Source: Burkholderia ubonensis
GTDB taxonomy: Bacteria > Pseudomonadota > Gammaproteobacteria > Burkholderiales > Burkholderiaceae
Reading direction: 5' to 3'
Length of the DNA stretch: 64,000 nt
Assembly: GCF_902833085.1 (NCBI RefSeq)
Contig: NZ_CADFEB010000008.1
Span: forward strand, 357,858-421,857
How positions within the stretch are numbered: the first letter of the stretch is position 1; each line of letters opens with the position of its first letter. A program made the translations under genes and the position numbers. Below the pieces are notes generated by a model. That model worked only from the letters and a program-made list of their open reading frames with translations, searched no databases and was not told the DNA's origin. Shown here one piece after another: positions 28,759 to 36,367 of this stretch.

Positions 28759-29066
28759 GCATTCGCGTCGTGCCCGGCCTCAAGCGCGAGATCGCGGAAA
28801 CGCTCGGCCGGTACTTCGAGGCGCGCGGCGTGCCGTTCCATATCGAGGAGCGGCCCGCCGGCGTGCTGCATGTCGGTTTCGAGGCCGACGGCCATCCCGC
28901 GGCCGTGACCGTGACGTTCGACGAGGACGCGTTCGCCGCGTTCGAGCAGTGGGACATCGAACAGAAGCGGCGGGCGCTGCTGCGCCTCGCGGTCGAGTTT
29001 GCCGAGCTGATGGCGCGGCGCAGCCCGACCGCGTGTGCGGGGGATTTTCACGTCAACCGGTTCTAG
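28755..29066 (+). CDS. Hypothetical protein (103 aa), IS inserted at its stop codon
   Basis: A 103-residue soluble protein with alternating alpha/beta character and the segment G-V-P-F-H-I-E-E-R-P-A-G-V-L-H-V-G-F-E. Family unknown to me. It is coupled to the preceding acidic gene. Its stop codon TAG (29064-29066) consists of the TA target dinucleotide of the adjacent IS element plus the first G of that element, so the insertion leaves the coding sequence intact. Confidence 0.7.
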   Translation: MSIRVVPGLKREIAETLGRYFEARGVPFHIEERPAGVLHVGFEADGHPAAVTVTFDEDAFAAFEQWDIEQKRRALLRLAVEFAELMARRSPTACAGDFHVNRF

Positions 29067-29092
29067 TGTTCTGTCCCAGAAATAACTTTACA
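29066..29092 (+). repeat. Left inverted repeat of the IS630 element
   Basis: Begins GTGTTCTGTCCCAGAAATAA. It matches the reverse complement of 30193-30219 except at two positions (T/C and A/G). Confidence 0.9.
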
Positions 29093-29139
29093 TTTGATTG
29101 TGTTGCTCTATGATCAAGCGAAATTGAGTGGAGGCGATC

Positions 29140-30222
29140 ATGGCGCGCAAGAGAATCGAGGTGGCGGTCTCAGAACTGGAGCGGGAGCAATTGCTGTCGA
29201 TGAGCCGCTCGCGTTCGCTGCCTCATTCGCTGGTGCGCCGAGCAAAGATTGTCTTGATGGCAGCGGAAGGTCATACGAACCAGGAAATCGCGGTGCAATG
29301 TGAAGTAACGTCCCCTGCGATCACGCACTGGAAGAAGCGGTTTGTCGCGCATGGGCTTGCCGGTCTGCATGACGAAGCACGCCCGGGGCGACCGCGCGCA
29401 CATGACGATGAAGCCGTGGCGGAGTTGCTGGCGAAGGTGCTGCATGAGAAGTCGGACGGGGCAACGCACTGGAGTGTGCGTTCTGCTGCTGCGCAAACGG
29501 GTATTTCGAAGAGCTCGGTGGCTCGGTATCTGTCGCTGTTCGGTGTGCAACCTCATCGCTCGAAGAGCTTCAAGCTTTCGACTGATCCGTACTTCGTCGA
29601 GAAGGTGCGCGATATTGTCGGGCTGTATCTGAGCCCGCCGACCAACGCCTTGGTGCTGTGTGTCGACGAGAAGAGCCAGTGCCAGGCGCTCGAGCGTACG
29701 CAGCCGGTGTTGCCGATGGGGCTGGGCTACCTCGAAGGTGTTACGCATGACTATATACGGCATGGCACGACAACCTTGTTTGCTGCGCTCAATGCGGCAA
29801 CGGGCGAGGTCATCGCGCAATGCAAGTCGCGTCATCGACATCAGGAGTTCCTGGCGTTTCTGAATCACATTGACCAGGCGGTCCCGGAAGATCTTGACGT
29901 GCATCTGATCGTCGATAACTACGCAACGCACAAGCACCCGAAGGTCAAGGCATGGCTGGCGAAGCGCCCGCGTTATCACATGCACTTCACGCCGACGTAT
30001 TCGAGTTGGCTCAATCAGGTGGAGCGCTGGTTTGGCCTGATCACGCAGCAGGCTATCCGGCGTGGCTCTTTCAAAAATGTGCGCCAGCTGATTGCCAGCA
30101 TCGAGCGCTATGTTGAGCAGTACAACCAGCACAAACGTCCGTTCGTCTGGACGGCAACCGCCGATTCCATCCTTCAGAAAGTGGCTCGGCTATGCAAAGT
30201 TATTTCTGGGACGGAACACTAG
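29140..30222 (+). CDS. IS630-family transposase
   Basis: A 360-residue DDE transposase. The N-terminal helix-turn-helix (about 20-110) contains E-I-A-V-Q-C-E-V-T-S-P-A-I-T-H-W. The catalytic domain has V-D-E-K-S-Q (first Asp), V-D-N-Y-A-T-H-K (second Asp) and N-Q-V-E-R-W-F (Glu), all intact. A GGAGG-like site precedes the ATG at 29140. The coding sequence runs through the right inverted repeat, and its stop TAG is formed by the TA target duplication plus the host base G at 30222, so termination depends on the insertion site. Confidence 0.93.
   Translation: MARKRIEVAVSELEREQLLSMSRSRSLPHSLVRRAKIVLMAAEGHTNQEIAVQCEVTSPAITHWKKRFVAHGLAGLHDEARPGRPRAHDDEAVAELLAKVLHEKSDGATHWSVRSAAAQTGISKSSVARYLSLFGVQPHRSKSFKLSTDPYFVEKVRDIVGLYLSPPTNALVLCVDEKSQCQALERTQPVLPMGLGYLEGVTHDYIRHGTTTLFAALNAATGEVIAQCKSRHRHQEFLAFLNHIDQAVPEDLDVHLIVDNYATHKHPKVKAWLAKRPRYHMHFTPTYSSWLNQVERWFGLITQQAIRRGSFKNVRQLIASIERYVEQYNQHKRPFVWTATADSILQKVARLCKVISGTEH
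30193..30219 (-). repeat. Right inverted repeat of the IS630 element
   Basis: Ends GGGACGGAACAC just before the TA duplication at 30220-30221. It also encodes the last residues of the transposase (S-G-T-E-H). Confidence 0.9.
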
Positions 30223-30272
30223 CGGGTGCCGAACGGCGGGCCCGCGGGCCGTCATTTTTCAGGAGAATTTCG

Positions 30273-30745
30273 ATGAAACCGAACTCCGCGCCGACACAGG
30301 CCGCGCGCCCGGCCGGCACGCCGGAGCCGCTGTCGCCGGAAGCCGTCGCCGCGAAGACGCCGACCGGGTGCCGCCGATCGACGTCGACGCCCGCACGAGC
30401 GACAGCGGCGATCCGGTGCGGCGAGCCGCGAGCCGGATCGTCACGCTGGACAACGCGAACATGGCGGCGACCGACAACACCGTCGACGTCGACGGCAAGG
30501 GCATGGAGGCGCGCCAGGGCGCGTCGAAGTGGCAGGACAACGTGATCTATTCGAACGCGTCGCTCGACGACAGCGTCGACACGCCCGATGAGGGGCTCGG
30601 CGGGTTCGAGAGCCGCCCGGAAGGCAGCCTGCCGCAGATCGCGCCGCGCGACGGCTGGCGGGTTCGCCACGTCGGCGTCGTCGAGATCGAGCACGGCGAC
30701 GGCACGCGCGTGGAGCACGTGATTCGACTCGAGCGGGTCGACTGA
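30273..30745 (+). pseudogene. Frameshifted conserved hypothetical gene
   Basis: A CAGGAG site and ATG at 30273 begin a good coding frame (M-K-P-N-S-A-P-T-Q-A). Near 30360 the GC3 pattern moves to another frame, which continues as P-P-I-D-V-D-A-R-T through N-M-A-A-T-D-N-T-V-D-V-D-G-K-G to a TGA at 30743-30745. The total of 473 bases is one short of a whole number of codons, consistent with a single-base deletion around 30358-30366. The repaired product would have 157 residues. It resembles what I remember of DUF3005 proteins, but that is uncertain. It probably once followed the gene at 28755 directly, before the IS inserted. Confidence 0.7.
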
Positions 30746-30797
30746 CGCGCGCCGCGCCGCATGACATCCTGACATCCGGTTGAAATGCTTGCATGGG

Positions 30798-30832
30798 TCC
30801 GGCTCACGCGCGAGGCGTGCGCGTGAGCCGGA
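30798..30832. terminator. Bidirectional hairpin between convergent genes
   Basis: A perfect 14-base stem (TCCGGCTCACGCGC with GCGCGTGAGCCGGA) and a 7-base loop lie between the frameshifted gene and the convergent hydrolase. There is no T-run, so it may be a stem-only terminator or an mRNA 3'-end stabiliser. Confidence 0.55.
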
Positions 30833-30894
30833 TCAGGTCGGCGCGTGAATGAACCACGAACGCGAACAACGAACGCGCGAACCGGCGCTTCCCG

Positions 30895-32826
30895 TCAGAT
30901 CGGCAACTGCGGCACCGTCACCGACGTGCCGGCCGGATCAAGCGACAGCTCGGTGCCGGGCGTCGGCCGCAGCGTCGCCTCGTTGTCGCTCGACAGCACC
31001 ACGAGCCCGAGCCGATGGCCCGCTTCGAGCCGGTAGTCGCGCGGCATGAAGGTCAGGCGCAGGTCGTACGGCATGCCGGGCAGGACCGGCTCCGAGAACC
31101 AGCTCGACACGCGGTTGCGCGGATCGGTCCACGCGCGGGTGACGATCGTCGCGCTACCGTCCGGCGCACGGTCGACCAGCAGCGCGGTCACGTTCGCCAC
31201 CGCCGAGAACGTCAGCCGCACGCGCGCGGTCGCGGTGCCCGAGAGCCGCGTCGCACTCGCGAACGGCGCCGTCTCGAAGCGGGAGCGATGCTCGCCGGTC
31301 GTCGCGTTTGCCAGCGTGAGGGCGGGGACACGCGCATCGTCGGTGAACTTCACGAGCGGACCGCCGCTCGGCGTGCTCAGCAACGTGCCGGTGCCCGCGC
31401 CGTCGCCGCCCGCGAAATACGCGACGCTCGCCGCGCCGCGCGCGGGCCAGCTCGCATCCTTCAGCAGCGTGCCGTCCGCCTGCTCGATCACCGCGCCCGG
31501 ATCGCGCTCGACGCCGTTGTCGTAGCCGAGCAGGTAGCGCGTGAACCAGCGGTTCACCTGCGCCGTCCACGCGTCGGCCATCGCCGGCACGCGGGTCGGA
31601 TCGGTGTGCTTCAGGCGGTGCAGCCACAACTGCGCCGGCACGCCCTGGCGCCGCATCGCGAGATACCACGAGGTCGACTGGTCGACCCTGACGTTGTCGT
31701 CGGTCAGCCCCTGCGCGACGAGCGCGGGCGCGACCGCGAGCGCCGTCGGAATGTCGCGCGCCGCCCAGAACGCCGAATAGTCGCCCGAGGTGCGATCTTC
31801 CTTCTTCAGCGCGTCGTCGACGAGGTGCGTGCAGCGCTCCGGATGCGGATTCGTCAGCAGCGCCTTGATGTAGACGTCGACGTCCTCGCCCTGGTAGCCG
31901 TCGGGCGCGCGCACGAGCCCGCCTGAGCGGTAGTAGCCGTACATGTTCGACAGGCCGGCGACCGGCACGATCGCGTCGAGGCCGCGCGTGCGCAGGCTCG
32001 CGACCATCTTCGGCAGCGTGCCGTCGTACGACACGCCGTACATGCCGACGTGGCCCGTCGACCAGCTCGCGACGACCGGCTTGCCGCTCGCGTCCTTCGC
32101 GCTCGCGCCGCGGCCGAGCCAACGGATCACCGACGCCATCGCCACCGATTCGTCGCGCGTCAGGATCGTCGGGCAGCCGTCCGAGCCGGCGGTGCCGAGC
32201 GAATCCGCGTACACGACCGTGAAGCCGCGCTGCACGAAATATCCCTCGATCCACGAACGCCCCGCGGCGGCCGCTTCGACCTGCTGCAGGATCCGCGTCT
32301 GCGGTGCGGCGGCCATGATGCGCGCGGCGCCGGAAGCGGCGGGGTGCGGCGTGCCGTCGAGCTCGACGTCGACGTTGTGGTTCGGGCTGTCGGCGAGATT
32401 GTTGTAGTAGGGGCTTGCCAGCACGATCACCGGCGTGCGCGCGCCCGACGCGGTTTCGGTCGGCCGCACGACGCGCACGTGAATCCGGTCCTTCGCGCCG
32501 TCGCCGTCGGAGTCGACGGGCGTCTCGACCCACGCCTCCTCGTTGATCGTGGTGCCCGACAGCGACGGCTGCACCTGGCCGTTCCGGATCACGGGCCGGT
32601 AGCGGCCGCCCGACAGGTCGGCATACGGCACGCCGGACGGCGAGAAGCGCGCGGCGAGCGCCTTCGCGTCGGCCGCGGGCGCGGCGGCCCCCTCCTGTCG
32701 GCCCTGGGCGAGCGCGGATGCGCCCGGCACGCCTGCGCCGTCCTCGCCGCCGCACGCGGCGAGCGTCGCGGCGGCAACCAGCGCGGCCAGCCACGCGCGC
32801 CGCGGTTCGATTCGTTGAAATCGCAT
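30895..32826 (-). CDS. CocE/PepX-like lipoprotein hydrolase (S15 family)
   Basis: A 643-residue predicted lipoprotein (lipobox L-A-A-C, Cys25). An alpha/beta-hydrolase domain (about 95-440) and a C-terminal jelly-roll PepX_C domain (about 480-640) follow. The nucleophile elbow G-V-S-Y-D-G-T places Ser266. The D-D-N-V-R segment and the later K-H-T-D-P-T supply plausible catalytic Asp and His. Relatives are Xaa-Pro dipeptidyl-peptidases and cocaine/glutaryl acylase-type esterases, so the substrate is uncertain. It may act in the envelope on peptides released by the neighbouring protease; this is inference. The 5' end is 272 bases from the protease stop on the same strand. Confidence 0.85.
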   Translation of the reverse strand: MRFQRIEPRRAWLAALVAAATLAACGGEDGAGVPGASALAQGRQEGAAAPAADAKALAARFSPSGVPYADLSGGRYRPVIRNGQVQPSLSGTTINEEAWVETPVDSDGDGAKDRIHVRVVRPTETASGARTPVIVLASPYYNNLADSPNHNVDVELDGTPHPAASGAARIMAAAPQTRILQQVEAAAAGRSWIEGYFVQRGFTVVYADSLGTAGSDGCPTILTRDESVAMASVIRWLGRGASAKDASGKPVVASWSTGHVGMYGVSYDGTLPKMVASLRTRGLDAIVPVAGLSNMYGYYRSGGLVRAPDGYQGEDVDVYIKALLTNPHPERCTHLVDDALKKEDRTSGDYSAFWAARDIPTALAVAPALVAQGLTDDNVRVDQSTSWYLAMRRQGVPAQLWLHRLKHTDPTRVPAMADAWTAQVNRWFTRYLLGYDNGVERDPGAVIEQADGTLLKDASWPARGAASVAYFAGGDGAGTGTLLSTPSGGPLVKFTDDARVPALTLANATTGEHRSRFETAPFASATRLSGTATARVRLTFSAVANVTALLVDRAPDGSATIVTRAWTDPRNRVSSWFSEPVLPGMPYDLRLTFMPRDYRLEAGHRLGLVVLSSDNEATLRPTPGTELSLDPAGTSVTVPQLPI

Positions 32827-33098
32827 TGTTGTCCTCGTTCTTCTAGTTTTCGATGCTCATGTGGAAACGCGCGTCCCGGGCGGGACGGCGGGGTGCAGCA
32901 CGGGCCGGCGGACGCTGCCGGCCGCAGCGCGTCGCGCGGCGTCGCCCGGACCAGTCCGGGCGCGTTCGCGACGCGTTGCTTCGGCGCCGCCGGCGCGACA
33001 TCACCGGCGGCGCCGGAACAACCTGACGCGGGCGTTGCAGGCGACGGCGGCGTGCGCCGGTCGCCCGCAGCCGGTCGCCCGCAGCCGGTCGCGCTCGC

Positions 33099-34607
33099 TT
33101 ACTTCGTCGCGGCGGCGACCGCGTTGCCGGCGTCGAGCAGCCCCGCGCCGCAGGTGCTCGTCGAGCAGTTCGAGCCGCTCGAGAACGGCCGCGCGCTCGA
33201 CTGCAGCCGCTGCAGGACCTGCGCCGGCGTGAGCGCCGGATTGACCGCGAGCATCAGCGCGACGGTGCCCGCGACGTGCGGCGTCGCCATGCTGGTACCG
33301 TTGTAGCTCGCGTAGCTGTCCGCGGCCGGCGACGTCGTGCCGGCGTTGAGCGTCGACAGGATGCCGACGCCCGGCGCCGCGATCTTCACGGCCGGGCCGT
33401 AGTTGCTGAAGCTCGCGCGCACGCCGCTGCTGTTGACCGCGGCAACCGCGATCACGCCCTGGCAATTCGCGGGCTGGCTGTTCGCGACCGGGCCGCCGCT
33501 GTTGCCGGCCGCGACGACGACGTTCGCGCCGCGCGCCGTGATCGCGTTGATCGCGTTCTGGTACGTCGTGCTGCAGCTGCGGCTGTTGCCGCCGAGGCTC
33601 AGGTTCAGCACTTTCGCCGGCGTCGGGTTCGACGGCGCGCCCGGCACCGGCAGGCCGGCGGCCCAGCGCATGCCGTCGGCGATGTCGCTCACCGTCCCGC
33701 CGCACTTGCCGAGCACGCGCACCGGCTGCACCTTGCCGCTCCACGAGATGCCCGCGACGCCATTGCCGTTGTTCGTCACCGCGCCGATCGTGCCCGCGAC
33801 GTGCGTGCCGTGCCACGAGCTGTTGCGCGCGCCGCAGCCGTAGAACGGGCCGTTCGGGTCGGCATCTTCCTGAGCAGTCACCCAGTCGCCCGGATCGGAC
33901 GCGTTGTTGTCGCGGCCGTTGCCGTCGTTCGCGGTCGCCGGATCGGAGATGAAGTCGTAGCCGGGCACCAGGTTCGCGGCGAGATCCGCGTGCGGGCGAT
34001 AGCCGGTGTCGATGACGCCGACGACGATGTTCGGGGAGCCGGTCGTGCGATCCCATGCCTTCGGCAGGTTCGCGCCGCCCGCCGGGCTGAAGTAGCCCCA
34101 CTGCTCGCCGTAGCGCGTGTCGTTCGGCACGAGCAGCGGGTACATCCGCGCGTCCGGCTCCGCGTACTCGATCGCGCCGTCCGCCGCGAAATCGCGGGCG
34201 AGCCCTTCGGCCTCGGCGAGCGACACGCGACGCTGCAGCGACAGCACCGTCGCGCCGCCCGACATGTCGCGCTTGATGCGGATGCCGGCGGCCGGGTCGG
34301 CCGGGTTGCCGGGCGCCGAGGCGGCGGCCGCACCGAACGCCTTGCCCGCTGCGCGCGCGCGGCGGGCCGCGAGCACGCGATCGATGGCCGCCTGGACGTC
34401 CGCGTGCTCGGCGGTCGCGGCCGAAGCGGCGGACGTAGCGGACAGCGTCTTGGCGGCGCGCATCTTGACGATCAGCTGGTTCACCGCGTCGGCCGGCCCG
34501 GGCACGGGCGCAGCCGCGGTTTGCGCGTGTGCGGCGCAAGCGAAGCCGGCCAGCGCGGCACCGAGGACGGTCGCCTTAAACGAAGCAGTACGAATCAATT
34601 TGGACAT
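33099..34607 (-). CDS. Secreted S8 subtilisin-like serine protease (MprA-like)
   Basis: A 502-residue preproprotease: signal peptide ending near A-H-A-Q, an I9-type propeptide (about 35-155), and a subtilase domain (about 165-495). The intact triad is Asp200 (G-V-I-D-T-G), His266 (H-G-T-H-V-A-G-T) and Ser439 (N-G-T-S-M-A-T-P-H). Several Cys pairs suggest disulfides. Length and layout agree with the Burkholderia extracellular protease MprA, as I remember it. No separate C-terminal domain is present, so export is probably by type II secretion. An A+T-rich promoter region lies upstream. Confidence 0.9.
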   Translation of the reverse strand: MSKLIRTASFKATVLGAALAGFACAAHAQTAAAPVPGPADAVNQLIVKMRAAKTLSATSAASAATAEHADVQAAIDRVLAARRARAAGKAFGAAAASAPGNPADPAAGIRIKRDMSGGATVLSLQRRVSLAEAEGLARDFAADGAIEYAEPDARMYPLLVPNDTRYGEQWGYFSPAGGANLPKAWDRTTGSPNIVVGVIDTGYRPHADLAANLVPGYDFISDPATANDGNGRDNNASDPGDWVTAQEDADPNGPFYGCGARNSSWHGTHVAGTIGAVTNNGNGVAGISWSGKVQPVRVLGKCGGTVSDIADGMRWAAGLPVPGAPSNPTPAKVLNLSLGGNSRSCSTTYQNAINAITARGANVVVAAGNSGGPVANSQPANCQGVIAVAAVNSSGVRASFSNYGPAVKIAAPGVGILSTLNAGTTSPAADSYASYNGTSMATPHVAGTVALMLAVNPALTPAQVLQRLQSSARPFSSGSNCSTSTCGAGLLDAGNAVAAATK

Positions 34608-35018
34608 GCCGATACTCCCCCGACAGGATTGAACGGAATGAATCGATGCTGCTCGTCTTGTTGCTGTCTTGTTTCTGCTTGCTTCGCTGCGCTGCCGGCA
34701 GGAATCGGATTCGCGTCATGGGAGCCGGGTGAAGCGGCGATCCTTGTTCACGCTGGGCCGCGCCGTTTCTTTCCGGAAGCTTGCGCAGAAATTAGCTCAT
34801 TGAAATGCTTGCGTCAAACATTTTTAATTTAAATCAAAAAAAGTTTGATTCTTTCGCAATCTGGAACGCAGACAGCCGGACTCGCCGGTGCGGAACGGTG
34901 ATCGTTTAACCATTGGAAACAATCTGTTCACTTTAGGGGGCATGATCTTCGGTGAATGAGCAGGCATACTTGCGGAAATGATGTGAAATGCCGTTGATCC
35001 GGCGCATAACCGCTTCCC
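34608..35018. other. A+T-rich divergent spacer upstream of the protease
   Basis: No gene is seen in these 411 bases. The part 34790-34960 is far richer in A+T than the rest of the window. It contains AATCAAA-N5-TTTGATT (34832-34850), a 7-base inverted repeat. On the minus strand TTGACG (34817-34812) lies 17 bases before TAATTT (34794-34789), a weak promoter candidate for the protease that would give a leader of about 180 bases. The region may hold regulator or H-NS-type binding sites. Confidence 0.45.
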
Positions 35019-35351
35019 ATGACGACTCCTGTCCCTTTCCGATCCCTGCGCTGGCTGCCGCTCGTGGCCGCGGCCTGCCTGCTTGCGGCCTGCTCGACCA
35101 CGTCCGATGTCGCGGCGACGTCGAATCCGAACGTGTTCACCGTGTCCACGCACACGGTCGGCGTGTCGACCAACTGGGCGACCGCGCACGAGAACGCGGT
35201 CAACGAGGCGATGAACTTCTGCTCGCAGCGCGGGATGCGCGCCAGCATGAAACAGGAGTCGCTGAGCGCCGGCCGCGGCGTGAGCGGCCGCTCCGAACTC
35301 GCGTTCGAGTGCCACCCGACCTTCGAGACCATGGCGGGCCCGCGCGGCTGA
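35019..35351 (+). CDS. Small lipoprotein (110 aa)
   Basis: A 110-residue predicted lipoprotein with signal sequence and lipobox L-L-A-A-C. The mature domain contains W-A-T-A-H-E-N-A-V-N-E-A-M-N-F-C, a helix with a conserved-looking Cys, and a second Cys near the end (F-E-C-H-P) that could form a disulfide. The layout recalls small YbgF/YajI-like outer-membrane lipoproteins but I cannot name the family. It is convergent with mmsB. Confidence 0.75.
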   Translation: MTTPVPFRSLRWLPLVAAACLLAACSTTSDVAATSNPNVFTVSTHTVGVSTNWATAHENAVNEAMNFCSQRGMRASMKQESLSAGRGVSGRSELAFECHPTFETMAGPRG

Positions 35352-35367
35352 GCGATTCCGGCGAGAC

Positions 35368-35413
35368 GCGACGGCGGGGCGGCGGGGCGGCACATGACGC
35401 CGCGCCGCCGCCG
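35368..35413. terminator. GC-rich hairpin between convergent genes
   Basis: GACGGCGG (35368-35375) pairs with CCGCCGTC (35406-35413), and further G/C pairing is possible inside. It lies between the lipoprotein and mmsB stops. There is no T-run, so activity as a terminator is uncertain. Confidence 0.4.
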
Positions 35414-35454
35414 TCAGGTTTGCGCGCCGCCGGCTCGGCGCCGCCGTCCCGCCG

Positions 35455-36351
35455 TCACGCGGCCTGCGCCTGCGCCTCGTACAGCTTCACGCACGCGGAG
35501 AAGTCGAGTCCGCCGAGCCCCTGCTGGCTCATCGACTGATAGAGCTGCTGCGCGAGCGCGCCCATCCACACCGGCTGGCGCGCCTGCCGCGCCGCTTCGG
35601 TCGCGAGCCCGAGGTCCTTCAGCATCAGGTTCGCGGCGAACCCGCCGCTGTAGCCGCGCGCGGCGGGCGCCGCGGGCAGCACGCCCGGGTACGGGTTGCA
35701 GCTGTCCGAGCTCCAGCAGCGGCCGGTCGACGTGTTGATGATGCCGGCCAGCACCGCGGGCTCGATCCCGAGCGCCGCGCCGAGCGCCATCGCCTCCGAC
35801 ACGCCCATCATCGAGATGCCGAGCAGCAGGTTGTTGCAGATCTTCGCGATCTGGCCGGTGCCGGTGCCGCCGCAGTGCACGACGTTCTTCCCCATGTCGA
35901 GCAGCACCGGGCGGACCTGCTCGAACAGCGCGGCGTGAGCGCCGACCATGAAGGTCAGCGTGCCGGCCTGCGCGCCCGCGGTGCCGCCGGACACGGGGGC
36001 GTCGGCGAGCGGATGGTTTTGCCGCGCGGCCGCGTCGGCAATCGCGCGCACCGTGCCGGGGTCGATCGTGCTGCAGTCGATCAGCGTCGCGCCGGCGCGC
36101 GCGCCCGCGAGCACGCCGTCGTCGCCGAGATAGACCTGCTGCACGTGTGTAGCGGCCGGCAGCATCGTGATCACGAGCGCGGCGCGCGCCGCCGCGTCGC
36201 GCGGCGAGCCGGCGGCCGTCGCGCCCGCGCGCACCGCGGCGTCGACCGCGTGCGCGTCGAGATCGAACACCGTCAGCGCGTGGCCGGCCTTGAGCAGGTT
36301 GGCGGCCATGGGGCCGCCCATGTTGCCGAGCCCGATGAATGCGATTTCCAT
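35455..36351 (-). CDS. mmsB: 3-hydroxyisobutyrate dehydrogenase
   Basis: NAD-dependent oxidation of 3-hydroxyisobutyrate to methylmalonate semialdehyde in valine degradation. The 298-residue enzyme has the N-terminal Rossmann motif G-L-G-N-M-G-G-P-M-A, the substrate-binding D-A-P-V-S-G-G-T-A-G-A, and the catalytic Lys in G-Q-I-A-K-I-C-N-N. The helical C-terminal domain is complete. It follows mmsA by 16 bases on the same strand, so the product of this enzyme feeds the adjacent dehydrogenase. Confidence 0.92.
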   Translation of the reverse strand: MEIAFIGLGNMGGPMAANLLKAGHALTVFDLDAHAVDAAVRAGATAAGSPRDAAARAALVITMLPAATHVQQVYLGDDGVLAGARAGATLIDCSTIDPGTVRAIADAAARQNHPLADAPVSGGTAGAQAGTLTFMVGAHAALFEQVRPVLLDMGKNVVHCGGTGTGQIAKICNNLLLGISMMGVSEAMALGAALGIEPAVLAGIINTSTGRCWSSDSCNPYPGVLPAAPAARGYSGGFAANLMLKDLGLATEAARQARQPVWMGALAQQLYQSMSQQGLGGLDFSACVKLYEAQAQAA

Positions 36352-36367
36352 GTTCCGGCTCCTCGCG

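Larger units (their letters stand above)
29066..30219 (+). mobile_element. IS630-family insertion sequence (1154 bp)
   Basis: A complete element bounded by 27-base imperfect inverted repeats (29066-29092 and 30193-30219, two mismatches). A TA dinucleotide flanks each end (29064-29065 and 30220-30221), the hallmark TA duplication of IS630/Tc1-type transposition. It carries one transposase gene. Its base composition is lower in G+C than the surrounding genes. I cannot assign an IS name without a database. Confidence 0.93.
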
